A DNA stretch of 64,000 nucleotides from Chitinophagales bacterium (lineage in GTDB: Bacteria > Bacteroidota > Bacteroidia > Chitinophagales > Saprospiraceae). Positions within the stretch are counted from its first letter, which is position 1; the number at the start of each line of letters is the position of its first letter. The stretch is from positions 62,001-126,000 of the forward strand of contig JAFLBP010000017.1 in assembly GCA_017303875.1 (NCBI GenBank), written 5' to 3'. Positions 27,701 to 35,194 of this stretch are shown here, piece after piece. The position numbers were made by a program, and so were the translations under genes. The notes under the pieces are model-generated. The model ran no database searches and was not told the DNA's origin. It saw only the letters and a list, made by a program, of their open reading frames with translations.

Positions 27701-27847
27701 GCCGTTTAGTTGAGTAGGCGTTGGCGGCGCACACAAATAAATGTCATCTCCGGCATCCACTTGTATCGGACACTGGGCCAACAGGAGTTTTCCATCAAAA
27801 AGAAGGAAGCCTAAAAACAGGAAAAAAGAGCGACAAACGCAGGTCAT
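21722..27847 (-). CDS. Giant PKD-like repeat surface protein with T9SS type B (gliding-associated) C-terminal domain (2041 aa)
   Basis: Starts with a signal peptide (MTCVCRSFFLFLGFLLFDGKLLLAQ), then CPIQVDAGDDIYLCAP and a segment of about 150 residues resembling a carbohydrate-binding-like beta-sandwich (NLITNGDFEAG). Eighteen consecutive repeats of about 83-88 residues follow, with the pattern L-x-C, a W-[ST] strand, I-[VI]-[SG]-G-x-N, an aGxYxLxVTN strand and NGC-[ST]. The two Cys per unit probably form one disulphide in an Ig/PKD-like fold. The end (RFIYVPNIFKPEDAGENSHF, LRVYDRWGSMVFEN, GWDGRDRGKAVSPGVFVWEA) is a clear type B T9SS signal. It is likely a large surface adhesin or stalk-like protein. 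The target is unknown. Confidence 0.92.
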   Translation of the reverse strand: MTCVCRSFFLFLGFLLFDGKLLLAQCPIQVDAGDDIYLCAPPTPTQLNGSISGDFLNFFWSPTAGLSGSNTLSPTANVTTTTTYTLTGRAADYSNNLITNGDFEAGASSFDSDYNYSPGDLWLEGTYDVIPSPAISHPNFAPCQDHTSGGGNMLVINGAGVPNQNVWCQTISVDPNKQYVFSAWICSVISSSPAQLQFSINGTTIGPIFTPGATTCAWQNFFAIWNSGASTTATICIVNQNTATSGNDFAIDDIVFAPTCLVSDQVTINVINVVAQAAPTFVTIPCSGATVTLNGTGSSTGPGITYSWDTGGGNIVSGENTLNPVVNEPGTYTLTVSFTAPDGTICEKTATVQVTLAPNQLLAWINPPPPLGCGFPTITLVGNTNQTAFAQYQWTTPDGNIVSGENNKNCVINEPGEYNLLVTNTQTGCTAEAFVTVTEANNPPTANATAGGSITCTQTTAPLSGTGSTTGSTINYSWTTLGGSFSGPTNMINATAASGGLYILAVTNTVGGCVAFDTVLVTANIAPPTITMPDTLRLNCVVDTVSISASLNPANATFAWTATQGGAFIGATDVLTVSSNTPGVYTLVATRPSNGCTVKDSTVVITDYTPPIAAIATPDSLTCQAPSISLSGAGSSVGPKFHYLWTAGPGANIVSGDTTLTPVVNAQGTYTLQVTNSQNGCTASASVFVKAGANVVLAVANTPGQLDCNTAQLNLNANGSSTGVNIRYNWSTADGHIAIGANTATPLIDKAGTYVLTVTNQSNGCTATDVAQVVKDTLAPALTFGNLQPLTCLSPQRSILVGNLSLPGNFSYNWAATAGGNIVSGQGTPEIIADMAGNYRVTVSNLDNGCSNTADFVLTSIISNPLAVIAPPDVLTCADPTEELIITGSTSGNEINYTWSFTLGGNIVSGTLSGGIIVNAPADYIITITNETNGCTATASTTVLSNQINPPAEAGAGGEITCAVAQYPLNANAGQANTGLSFSWSTIDGFISGNANQANVVASMPGMYYLNVTNTNSGCSSTDSVLIGQNLLAPDFSINIPDTITCTVSSVSLSAIASATGLQYAWATSGGSIIGNNNTANLSAGAAGTYTVTVTDPANGCSNVAAVQVAEDKQAPILSISTAQDLTCIRTTLNLNAQNALSGNNFSYLWSEGVGATIVSGKDGLQPLISTPGQYMLLATNTDNGCTATATTTVMQNITPPTVDAGTGGLLTCTAQSLSLSGTASAQGTLSMEWSKQGTSAGIISGINTLQPIVGQPGWYTLSVTDQLNGCKAVDSVEVNSNIVLPPAAVSVNGILTCTITTLQLQGSTASGPEYSFSWTAPPTGMISANGNTLTPTIDGPGTYLLSVSNNTTGCTNTASVAVQENITPPVADAGADKTLNCQITQTPLNGNASVMPAQFAWTAAAGGQIIGNANSANITAGAAGTYRLIVTNPQNGCTDEDEVQVAIDTIAPAGSISAPAPLTCKTLQLSLQAQVTQPANAIAQWSSSNGFIVSGANTLTPLVNRAGIYQLLLRNPQNGCTRTLQTSVSQDTAAPIVVINPADSITCTTTQVSLNATGSSSGAAFQNIWSGPQILSGGQGLSPNVGASGVYTLQITNNTNGCSATASVNVPNSTQIPLALIATPATLTCTTQQVTIPAGASSSGPTIIYQWSSSNGTGFVSGQTSNTPVVNAPGQYTLLVRNQQNGCTATATVSVNQNISAPGANAGPDRRLFCDSLQTVLNGSSPAGNGMQYAWTALPGGHLLGNTNVANASADEAGVYRLVVSNPANGCSSSDEVVVSEIPPPVFEPTLWQPDCFEPRGALDFGSISGGLAPFKYSVNGGSAFSNDPAFENLATGKYTLVVRDALGCEAEKEIEILPPFFPKVELPEYLVVNLGDDTTITPQLNLPVQNVVKWDWSPADYLSCNDCPEPVTTPLNLVIYTLTITDKNGCTASDKVQLRVTKKRFIYVPNIFKPEDAGENSHFTIYAKGVLEIKHLRVYDRWGSMVFENRNFQPNNPQIGWDGRDRGKAVSPGVFVWEAAVVFPDGAVEILSGDVTILR
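22495..27020 (-). repeat. Eighteen PKD-like repeats of about 250 bp
   Basis: In protein terms each repeat runs L-x-C to NGC. DNA similarity between units is moderate (for example plus-strand GTACAGCCATTTTG recurs), so the units have diverged more than those of the 9.9-13.5 kb repeat protein. Boundaries are approximate. Confidence 0.75.
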
Positions 27848-28008
27848 AACAAACGATGATTTAAGCTCAGCTGAAAGACAGTACCGGTCTTTGTCGTGGC
27901 GGGATGATTAAGCACATTTTCGAGCGTTAATGCATTTACGAACATGTGCCAAAAGGCCGATTTTCTGCACATTGACTGCATAGATGCAACAGTGGCCCAA
28001 AACGCTAA

Positions 28009-28016
28009 CAAAAGTA
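28009..28016 (-). promoter_or_regulatory. Possible -7 element for the type B repeat-protein gene
   Basis: The plus strand CAAAAGTA reads TACTTTTG on the minus strand, 162 bases upstream of the ATG at 27847. No -33 TTG is evident at the right spacing, so this is tentative. The 402-base divergent gap (27848-28249) otherwise holds only the promoter of the TonB receptor and no gene I can support. Confidence 0.35.
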
Positions 28017-28119
28017 CGCGGTTTGTAAAACTTATTTTAAAAATTGTGCTGTTAGACGCCCACACGCCAAATAAGTATCGGCTAAAATTTAGTTTTTCTT
28101 TAATATTAAAAGAAAATTA

Positions 28120-28127
28120 TACCTTTG
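28120..28127 (+). promoter_or_regulatory. -7 promoter element for the TonB receptor gene
   Basis: TACCTTTG at 28120-28127 matches TAnnTTTG and lies in an AT-rich stretch. The implied leader is about 115 bases. No clear TTG -33 element is visible. Confidence 0.5.
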
Positions 28128-28249
28128 GCCCCGGCGGTAAAATTCCATTTCGCCATTTCCCCCTTTTCTGCAATCCATTTTAATCCATCACCCACGCCGA
28201 TTTTAGCTGCACCCTGCGGCTGGAACGGCTACAATTCGTATGTTTTTTT

Positions 28250-31003
28250 ATGAAGCAACTGTTTACACTTCTTCTGATCATTATCGGCCTCGATGTGGTC
28301 AATGCACAAACAACCCTTTCCGGCCGTGTTACCGGCGAAAATGGCACGCCGCTGCCCGGCGTGAGCGTTTATGAACGCGGCACGTCCAGCGGTACCACCA
28401 CCAATGCCGAAGGCTATTATTCTTTTCGCTACAGCAAGGAAAATGCCACCATCGTGTTCAGCTACGTCGGTTATGCTACCTACGAACAAGTAGCTGAAGG
28501 CCGCACACAATTAGATGTGACGCTTAAAACCGATGAGTCGCAATCGCTGCTGGATCAGGTCGTTGTCGTTGGTACCCGCCGCGCCAACCGCGTGCAAACG
28601 GAAACCCCGGTGCCGGTAGACATCATTAACGTCGGACAACAAAGTGTCACAACGGCCCGCTACGACGTCACTTCGCTGCTCAACTACACAGCGCCCTCTT
28701 TTAACTACAACAAACAATCCGGCTCCGACGGCGCCGACCATATCGACCTGGCAACCCTGCGCGGGCTGGGTCCCGACCAAACCCTCGTGCTCGTCAACGG
28801 CAAACGCCGCCACCAGACCGCATTCGTCGCTGTATTCGGAACCCGTGGTCGCGGCAATTCCGGTACCGACCTGAACGCCATTCCCGCAATGGCCATTGAC
28901 CGCATTGAAATCCTGCGCGATGGCGCCGCCGCTCAATACGGCTCCGACGCCATTGCCGGCGTTATCAACATTATTCTGAAAAAAAATGTACGCCGTTTCA
29001 GCGCCGACATAGGCTACTCGGCCTACTACGACCCCAAGTACAACCCGGCGTTCAAACACGAACTCGGCCAATATGTACACGGCAATAAAGTTGATGGCAA
29101 TACTTATTCCATCGCGGCCAACTACGGCCTTCCGATGGGCAAAAAAGGAGGCTTTTTCAACCTCACGGTCAATTATTCCAATATTGGTAAAACCTTCCGC
29201 CAGGAAATTGACGGCATACTACCCACCAATGTTTACCGCCGTGCCAATGGCGACGGCTCTATGCAGGGGCTCGGACTGATGTTCAACAGCGAAGCGCCCG
29301 TAGGCAGCAAAGGCATGACCTTTTATACATTCGGCAGCTATAACCGCAAGGAAAGCGACGCTTATGCCTTTACCCGTAATTTCTCCGCCCGTCCCGAACG
29401 CTTCCCTACCGATGCCAACGGCGACTATATTCCGGTAGAAGGCATCACCCAAACCGCTTCGGATGGCGAAGTGTATTTTAACCCGCGTATCCGCACAGAA
29501 ATCCAGGACATTTCTTTTGCCGCAGGCCTCAAAGGCGGGAGTGCCGACAAACTTACCTGGGATTTGAGCAATACCACCGGGTACAATGATTTTCACTTTT
29601 TTGGCAATAAAACATTTAATGCAGGTCTGGGCGCCGGACAAACCAGTTTCGACGACGGCGGTTTTTCTTTCCTGCAAAACACCACCAACCTCAACCTCAG
29701 CCGCCTGTACCCCACGCTGCTGTCCGGGCTGAGTGTGGCATTCGGCGGTGAATTCCGTTTTGAAAATTACAAACTGTACGCCGGTGAAGAGGCCTCTTAT
29801 CGCAACTATGATCCCGACAAGGCTTCCGGCGCACAGGGTTTTCCGGGGTATCAGCCCGGCGACGAAGCCGACGCCACGCGTTCCTGCGCCGGCCTGTATG
29901 GCGATGTGGAACTGGACGTAACCGAGCGTTTTTTGCTCGGCGGTGCGGTACGTATGGAAAATTACAGCGATTTTGGGTTTACCACCAATTTCAAACTGGC
30001 CTCCCGTTACAAAATCGCTTCCAATTTCAACCTGCGCGGGTCGGTCAGCACCGGTTTCCGGGCGCCGTCATTGCAGCAAATCAACTTTTCCTCCACCTTC
30101 ACAACCGTACAGGGCGGCAATATTGCTGAAGTGAAAATTGCCCCCAACAACAACGCCATCACCCGCGCTGCCGGCATTCCCGAACTCAAGCAGGAGCGCT
30201 CCGTTAATGCCAGTGTCGGCTTTACCTGGAAGCCCCTGCGCGAGCTGACCTTCACGGTAGATGCCTATCGCGTACAGGTGAAAGACCGTGTGGTACTGAG
30301 CGGTCAGTTCAGTGCCGACGACAGCAGCCTCAATCCGGCGCTCACCAGCGCCCTGCAAAACCTGAATGTCAGCCTGGCGCAGTTTTTTGCCAATGCGGTT
30401 AATACTTCCAATAACGGAGTAGATTTTGTAGTGGACTATAACAAACGCCGCAGCAACGGGCATTTCCGCGCGCTCTTTACCGCCAACCTGCAAAGCATGA
30501 ATATTGACGCGATCAATGTTCCGGATCGCCTGAACGATACCGAAGATCATCGCCTGACCTTCCTCAGCGATCGCGAACAGCGATTCATCCTTGCGTCGGC
30601 GCCGCCGGTAAAGTTTGGCCTCAACCTTGAGTATGGTCTGAAATCGCTCACCTTTGGCGCCCGCGTAACCTATTTTGGAGCAGTTACCCTCCTCGGATAC
30701 GGTGAAAGCGGCCTCGGTATCAACCCGCAGGTGCCTACCGACGCCGATCCGAATATTTACGTGGATGATAAATATGTGTATGGCGGTAAATTGGTGCCCG
30801 ACGTATACATCGGCTGGAAACTGAATAAAAACCTGAACCTGAATGTCGGTGTCGATAATTTCCTGAATATCCACCCCGACCTCGGTTATGTACCCGCTGC
30901 TGCCGGCTGGGCATTCAATAATGAACCCGCCGGTCCCTGGGATTCCGTTCAAATGGGCGGTAATGGCATGCGTATGTTTGCCCGCCTTGGACTAAACTTT
31001 TAA
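28250..31003 (+). CDS. TonB-dependent receptor with carboxypeptidase-regulatory-like N-terminal domain
   Basis: 917 residues, complete. A signal peptide (MKQLFTLLLIIIGLDVVNAQ) is followed by a carboxypeptidase-like domain (TTLSGRVTGENGTPLPGVSV, about 20-100). The plug has LDQVVVVGTRRANRVQTETPVPVDII, then the GPDQTLVLVNGKRRHQTAF segment and the IEILRDGAAAQYGSDAIAGVINIILKK signature. The barrel ends FARLGLNF. The plug pattern LVNGKRRH with RGxGNSGTDLNAIP resembles the branch of receptors for siderophores or small organic ligands rather than SusC; no SusD lies nearby. Downstream is a heptamer palindrome and an aminopeptidase gene with its own promoter. The substrate is unknown. Confidence 0.93.
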   Translation: MKQLFTLLLIIIGLDVVNAQTTLSGRVTGENGTPLPGVSVYERGTSSGTTTNAEGYYSFRYSKENATIVFSYVGYATYEQVAEGRTQLDVTLKTDESQSLLDQVVVVGTRRANRVQTETPVPVDIINVGQQSVTTARYDVTSLLNYTAPSFNYNKQSGSDGADHIDLATLRGLGPDQTLVLVNGKRRHQTAFVAVFGTRGRGNSGTDLNAIPAMAIDRIEILRDGAAAQYGSDAIAGVINIILKKNVRRFSADIGYSAYYDPKYNPAFKHELGQYVHGNKVDGNTYSIAANYGLPMGKKGGFFNLTVNYSNIGKTFRQEIDGILPTNVYRRANGDGSMQGLGLMFNSEAPVGSKGMTFYTFGSYNRKESDAYAFTRNFSARPERFPTDANGDYIPVEGITQTASDGEVYFNPRIRTEIQDISFAAGLKGGSADKLTWDLSNTTGYNDFHFFGNKTFNAGLGAGQTSFDDGGFSFLQNTTNLNLSRLYPTLLSGLSVAFGGEFRFENYKLYAGEEASYRNYDPDKASGAQGFPGYQPGDEADATRSCAGLYGDVELDVTERFLLGGAVRMENYSDFGFTTNFKLASRYKIASNFNLRGSVSTGFRAPSLQQINFSSTFTTVQGGNIAEVKIAPNNNAITRAAGIPELKQERSVNASVGFTWKPLRELTFTVDAYRVQVKDRVVLSGQFSADDSSLNPALTSALQNLNVSLAQFFANAVNTSNNGVDFVVDYNKRRSNGHFRALFTANLQSMNIDAINVPDRLNDTEDHRLTFLSDREQRFILASAPPVKFGLNLEYGLKSLTFGARVTYFGAVTLLGYGESGLGINPQVPTDADPNIYVDDKYVYGGKLVPDVYIGWKLNKNLNLNVGVDNFLNIHPDLGYVPAAAGWAFNNEPAGPWDSVQMGGNGMRMFARLGLNF

Positions 31004-31144
31004 CAGTTATCAGTGAGCAGTCAGCAGTGATCAGGGGGTAGGGGGGCATTTAATTTAATGTATTGCCTGTACATTCACTTCAAGAACAAGCATATCTTTG
31101 CAGAAGCAGCTCCCTGATAACTGCTGACTGCTCACTGATAACTG
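31004..31144. repeat. Heptamer palindrome A (CAGTnnn units), promoter in its loop
   Basis: Starting directly after the receptor stop codon, arm 1 (31004-31036) is built of heptamers CAGTTAT, CAGTGAG, CAGTCAG, CAGTGAT. Arm 2 (31112-31144) is its reverse complement with one mismatch over 33 bases. The 75-base loop contains the TATCTTTG element of the next gene, and the second arm ends five bases before its ATG. RNA from the upstream gene reading through could form the whole hairpin, whereas RNA from the loop promoter would carry only the second arm. Confidence 0.85.
31093..31100 (+). promoter_or_regulatory. -7 promoter element for the aminopeptidase gene
   Basis: TATCTTTG at 31093-31100 inside the loop of palindrome A, 50 bases before the ATG at 31150. 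It argues against the open frame's earlier TTG start at 31063, which would lie upstream of the transcription start. Confidence 0.6.
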
Positions 31145-31149
31145 AAAAA

Positions 31150-32247
31150 ATGGGTTTTATAGAAAAATACGCCGACTTGCTGGTTCAATATTGTGTTCAG
31201 GTAAAACCTGGCGACAAGGTTTTTATCAGCAGTACTTTGCTGGCGGAACCGCTTATTCGCGAAGTTTACCGCGCTGCTTACCAGGCTGGCGCAGCCCTGG
31301 TAGAGAGTGATCTGATGTTTGAACAACGCGAACAGCTATTCCTCGAATATGCTTCTGATGCGGCCCTGCAAACGCCGCCGCCTTTGCATTTGATGGCGAT
31401 GGAAACTTTTGATTGCTACCTGCATATCCGGGCGCCATACCAAGTGCACAGCAACAGCGCGCTCACGCCCGAGCGCGCGGCCATGCGCCGCGAGGCAATG
31501 GCGGGCATCAACAAGGCTTATTTTGAACGCACGGCCACCCGCGCCCTGCGCCGCAACCTGTGCCAGTATCCGACGGAATCGGCCGCTTCGGTGGCCGGTA
31601 TGAGCCTGGAGGAATATACGCAATTTGTGTTCCACGCCTGCAAACTTGATCAGCCCGATCCGCAAGCCGCGTGGTTGCAGGTACGCGCCAATCAGCAACA
31701 TATCGTAGACCACCTCAACCGCTGCAAACAGGTGCGCTACCGCGTAGGTGACAGCGACATCGCATTCTCTACCGAAGGCCGCATCTGGATGAACTCCGAT
31801 GGCCAGACCAACATGCCTTCCGGGGAGGTGTACACCAGTCCGGTAGAAGACAGCGTAAACGGCATGATTCATTTTTCCTTTCCCTGTATCTATCAGGGCC
31901 GGGAAGTGGAAGGTGTAACCCTTTGGGTAAAAGACGGTTATATCGAACGCTGGGAGGCTAAAAGCGGCGGCGATTTCCTGGATCAGATTTTTGCGATGCC
32001 GGGCGCACGGCGCTTCGGCGAAGCCGCTATCGGAACTAATTACGATATCCGGCAATTGACCAAAAATATTTTGTTCGACGAAAAAATCGGCGGAACCATA
32101 CACATGGCTGTTGGTCAGAGTTATTTCCAGACCGGCGGCAAAAACGAATCGGCCGTACACTGGGATATGATTACCGATATGACCCGGGGCGGAGAAATCT
32201 GGGCCGATGGTGAACGAATTTACGAGAACGGCCGTTTCTTGATCTGA
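31150..32247 (+). CDS. M29-family aminopeptidase
   Basis: 365 residues from the ATG at 31150, giving MGFIEKYADLLVQYCVQVKPGDKVFI, the usual M29 opening. These are cytoplasmic two-metal exopeptidases (AmpS/AmpT/PepS type) that trim N-terminal residues from peptides. The metal-ligand motifs are all present in order: NMPSGEVYTSP (Glu), RRFGEAAIGTNY (Glu), GTIHMAVGQSYF (His and Tyr) and AVHWDMI (His and Asp). The stop overlaps the ATG of the following HD-domain gene (TGATG at 32245-32249), indicating translational coupling. Confidence 0.92.
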   Translation: MGFIEKYADLLVQYCVQVKPGDKVFISSTLLAEPLIREVYRAAYQAGAALVESDLMFEQREQLFLEYASDAALQTPPPLHLMAMETFDCYLHIRAPYQVHSNSALTPERAAMRREAMAGINKAYFERTATRALRRNLCQYPTESAASVAGMSLEEYTQFVFHACKLDQPDPQAAWLQVRANQQHIVDHLNRCKQVRYRVGDSDIAFSTEGRIWMNSDGQTNMPSGEVYTSPVEDSVNGMIHFSFPCIYQGREVEGVTLWVKDGYIERWEAKSGGDFLDQIFAMPGARRFGEAAIGTNYDIRQLTKNILFDEKIGGTIHMAVGQSYFQTGGKNESAVHWDMITDMTRGGEIWADGERIYENGRFLI

Positions 32248-33470
32248 TGATGAACAGCAAACGCAACAAGATATTTAATGACCCGGTGTACGGGATGGTG
32301 ACTATCCCGCACGGGCTATTGCTTGAACTGATAGACCATCCCTACTTCCAGCGCTTGCGCCGGATCCGGCAAATGGGCCTCTCGCCCTACGTGTACCCCG
32401 GCGCCCTGCACACCCGCTTCCACCATGCCCTCGGCGCGCTGCACCTGATGCAGGAAGCCATTGAAACCCTGCGCTCCAAAGACGTGGCCATCAGCAATGC
32501 CGAAGCCGAAGCGGTTTCTGCAGCTATTCTGCTGCACGATATTGGCCACGGTCCTTTCTCCCACGCACTGGAGCACACACTCATCGACCGACACCACGAG
32601 GATATGTCGATGCATTTTATGGAAGCCCTCAACCGGCAGTTGGAAGGCCGCCTCGACCTGGCCCTTAAAATATTTAAAGACGAATACCCCAAGCAGTTTT
32701 TACATCAGTTAGTGTCGGGTCAGTTAGACATGGACCGCATGGACTACCTCAACCGCGACAGCTTTTTTACCGGCGTCAGCGAAGGTGTAATCGGTTACGA
32801 CCGCATTATTAAAATGCTGGATGTGCATGATGGCCGCTTGGTAGTGGAAGAAAAAGGAATTTACAGCATAGAAAAATTCCTCATTGCCCGCCGCCTGATG
32901 TACTGGCAGGTGTATTTGCATAAAACCGGCGTAGCAGCCGAACAAATGCTGATTCATGCTTTGCGCCGTGCCCGAAAATTGGCCTCCGAAGGGGTAGAGC
33001 TGGAAGCACCCAAGCACCTGCGCTGGTTTTTGTACCTGCCTGCCGGCGCAGCCGTAGACGATGCCGAATTACTCAGTCATTTTGCTCAATTGGACGATAA
33101 TGACGTCACAGCAGCCATAAAATACTGGTCGGAAGCCACCGACAAAGCTTTATCGCGCCTAAGCATCGGGCTGCTTGACCGGCGTCTTTTCCGCTTGGAA
33201 TGGCATACGCCGGAATTGCCGATCGAACGGGTTGAGCGCTACAAACAGGCCGCACTTCAATACTTCGGGGCGGATATTGATCCCGACGATTTTATCTTTA
33301 CCGGTAAGGCCAGCAATCAGGCCTATGACAGCAATAAGGAACAGATCGGTATCCTGTTTAAAGATGGTCGGGTACTGGATATTGCGCAGTGTTCGGAAGT
33401 GCCTTTGTATACGCAGGCCGTGACCAAATTTTTCATCTGTTATCCGAAGGAGTTGAGTAATTTAGTTTAA
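32247..33470 (+). CDS. HD-domain phosphohydrolase (YwfO/SAMHD1-like)
   Basis: 407 residues. The opening FNDPVYGMVTIPHGLLLELIDHPYFQRLRRIRQMG is the conserved start of this family. HTRFHHALGALHL and LLHDIGHGPFSHALEH supply the H...HD...D metal ligands of the HD fold. LDMDRMDYLNRDSFFTGVSEG is the third conserved block. Relatives hydrolyse (d)NTPs to nucleosides and triphosphate or are regulatory phosphohydrolases; which one applies here is unknown. Its start overlaps the stop of the aminopeptidase gene; a second ATG three bases later could also be used. Confidence 0.92.
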   Translation: MMNSKRNKIFNDPVYGMVTIPHGLLLELIDHPYFQRLRRIRQMGLSPYVYPGALHTRFHHALGALHLMQEAIETLRSKDVAISNAEAEAVSAAILLHDIGHGPFSHALEHTLIDRHHEDMSMHFMEALNRQLEGRLDLALKIFKDEYPKQFLHQLVSGQLDMDRMDYLNRDSFFTGVSEGVIGYDRIIKMLDVHDGRLVVEEKGIYSIEKFLIARRLMYWQVYLHKTGVAAEQMLIHALRRARKLASEGVELEAPKHLRWFLYLPAGAAVDDAELLSHFAQLDDNDVTAAIKYWSEATDKALSRLSIGLLDRRLFRLEWHTPELPIERVERYKQAALQYFGADIDPDDFIFTGKASNQAYDSNKEQIGILFKDGRVLDIAQCSEVPLYTQAVTKFFICYPKELSNLV

Positions 33471-33510
33471 ATTTTACATAAATATTATCCGTTTTTACGT
33501 TTTACCGACT

Positions 33511-33518
33511 TACTTTTG
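33511..33518 (+). promoter_or_regulatory. -7 promoter element for the repeat/peptidoglycan-binding protein
   Basis: TACTTTTG at 33511-33518 matches TAnnTTTG and gives a leader of about 55 bases before the ATG at 33574. No good TTG -33 element is seen. Confidence 0.5.
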
Positions 33519-33573
33519 CGCGGCTTCTCCGAAGCCAAAGCCAAAACTGTATTACAAAACCGTTTCTTGAATT

Positions 33574-34950
33574 ATGGGAAAATTTCATCTCTTGCTGCCG
33601 GTGTTTATCGGCCTGTCTCTTAGTCTTAGCGCGCAAAGCCCTGAGATTCCAAATGCTCGTCCGGGCAAATGTTACGCAAAATGTAACATCCCCGACCAGT
33701 ACGAAACCGTTACCGAACAGGTAGTGGTTAAACCCGCTTCTACCCGTACCATCGCCGTTCCGGCCGAGTACGAAACAAAGTCGGAGCAACAAGTGGTAAA
33801 GGCGGAAAGCAAACGCATTATCACCATTCCTGCGCAGTACGAAACAATGACTGAGCGTGTAGTGGTAAAAGCAGCTTCCAAGCGCCTTGTAACCGTTCCT
33901 GCACAATTTGAAACTGTTGAGGAGCGCGTTATGGTTAAACCGGAAAGCAAACGCATCGAAACTGTTGCCGCTGTTTATGAAACTGTTACCGAACAGGTAA
34001 TGGTTAAGCCGGAAAGCAAACGCCTCATCGAAGTGCCTGCTGTCTACGAAACCGTAACAGAACAGTACGAAATGGAAGCAGCTTCTACCCGTGTAGAAAC
34101 CCTGCAACCCCGCTATGAAACCGTTACCGAGCGCATCGAAGTGAAACCGGCTACTACCAAATGGGTAAAAAAGAAAGCCGACGCCAACTGCCTTAGCGCC
34201 AACCCGGATGATTGCCTCGTATGGTGTCTCGTGGAAGTACCTGCTGAATACCAGACCGTTACCAAACGCGTCAACAAAGGTTGCGACGCCAGCGGTATTG
34301 CTGATGCCGGTTGCACCAAAACCATCACTATCCCGGCTAAAATGGGTACCCGCACCAAACGTGTGGTTAAAACACCCGCTACTACCCGCGAAGAAGTGAC
34401 TGCTGCCGAATACAAAACCGTTACCAAACGCGTGGTTAAAACTCCGGCTACTACCAAAGAAGTAGTTATCCCGGCTGAATACGCAACCGTGAAAAAGCAG
34501 GTACTCAAAACACCCGCTACAGTTAAGGAAGAAGAAGTACCGGCTGAATACGCAACCATCACCAAACAGGTGTTGAAAGCACCCGCTACCACCCGCGAAG
34601 AAGTTATTCCGGCCGAGTACAAAGCTGTAACTACCCGCGTGGTTAAAACACCCGCTACTACCCGCACGGAGCCGGTAGCTGCTGAATACGCCACCGTTAC
34701 CAAGCGCAAACTTGTAAAAGCCGGTGGTTTCACCGAGTGGAAAGAAGTACTCTGCGGCGATAAAGTAACCGGTTACACCGTTCGCCAAATCCAGGAAGCC
34801 CTGAAAAAAGCAGGCTACGATCCAGGCCCGAGCGATAACATCATGGGTACGCGCACCAAAGCCGCCCTCACGAAGTTCCAGCAAGACAAAAGCCTGCCGG
34901 TCGGCAACCTCGACTTCGACACGCTCAAAGCGCTGGGCGTAAACTATTAA
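33574..34950 (+). CDS. Exported protein with about 14 Y-E-T-V-T-type repeats and a C-terminal peptidoglycan-binding domain
   Basis: 458 residues with a signal peptide (MGKFHLLLPVFIGLSLSLSAQ). From about residue 45 to 395 it is a tandem array of about 14 units of around 23 residues, with consensus YETVTEQVVVKPASxRxxxVPAE. The first six units are Glu-rich (TEQ, EER), the last six Lys-rich (TKRVVKTPATT), so a charge gradient runs along the rod. Two Cys-containing insertions (NPDDCLVWC and CDASGIADAGC) break the array near the middle. The last 60 residues (YTVRQIQEALKKAGYDPGPSDNIMG, then TRTKAALTKFQQ) are a PG_binding_1 domain. It probably links the cell wall to another envelope layer (inference). 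A second palindrome and a terminator follow directly. Confidence 0.85.
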   Translation: MGKFHLLLPVFIGLSLSLSAQSPEIPNARPGKCYAKCNIPDQYETVTEQVVVKPASTRTIAVPAEYETKSEQQVVKAESKRIITIPAQYETMTERVVVKAASKRLVTVPAQFETVEERVMVKPESKRIETVAAVYETVTEQVMVKPESKRLIEVPAVYETVTEQYEMEAASTRVETLQPRYETVTERIEVKPATTKWVKKKADANCLSANPDDCLVWCLVEVPAEYQTVTKRVNKGCDASGIADAGCTKTITIPAKMGTRTKRVVKTPATTREEVTAAEYKTVTKRVVKTPATTKEVVIPAEYATVKKQVLKTPATVKEEEVPAEYATITKQVLKAPATTREEVIPAEYKAVTTRVVKTPATTRTEPVAAEYATVTKRKLVKAGGFTEWKEVLCGDKVTGYTVRQIQEALKKAGYDPGPSDNIMGTRTKAALTKFQQDKSLPVGNLDFDTLKALGVNY

Positions 34951-35018
34951 TCAGTGAACAGTCAGCAGTTATCAGTTAACAGTTTTGATCACTGATAACT
35001 GCTGACTGATAACTGATT
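34951..35018. repeat. Heptamer palindrome B (CAGTnnn units)
   Basis: Begins at the base after the stop codon. Arm 1 has heptamers CAGTGAA, CAGTCAG, CAGTTAT, CAGTTAA, CAGTTTT (34952-34986). Arm 2 (34991-35018) has ACTGATA, ACTGCTG, ACTGATA, ACTGATT. The arms pair over about 27 bases with two or three mismatches and a short loop. It uses the same word family as palindrome A, 4 kb upstream. Confidence 0.8.
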
Positions 35019-35020
35019 CT

Positions 35021-35062
35021 ATCCCGAATCTTGGTATTATGCCGGGATTCGGGATTTTTTTT
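35021..35062 (+). terminator. Intrinsic terminator after the repeat/peptidoglycan-binding gene
   Basis: A perfect 10-bp stem, ATCCCGAATC at 35021-35030 with GATTCGGGAT at 35046-35055, and a T8 run at 35055-35062. It lies two bases downstream of palindrome B, so the palindrome is transcribed as part of the 3' end. Confidence 0.9.
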
Positions 35063-35194
35063 CAGTGAACCATCACAGTATTCAAGGATAAACGTTTATT
35101 GAGCCGGGCCGACTTCCGACAAATTTTCCTGAAGATGAGCAAGCACAATGTTTTCAATACCATCGTTGCAGCGCGCAGGGTGTACGACCTGCAA

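Noticed and set aside
31063..31149. Upstream TTG start for the aminopeptidase (29 extra residues)
   Set aside because: It lies upstream of the TATCTTTG promoter element, and the extra residues are translated from the palindrome; the ATG at 31150 gives the family N-terminus.
33502..34884. A 460-codon open frame on the minus strand opposite the repeat/peptidoglycan-binding gene
   Set aside because: It is a mirror of the regular codon pattern of the repeats on +; it has no recognisable domain or good start, and the + frame has a signal peptide, a known domain, a promoter and a terminator.
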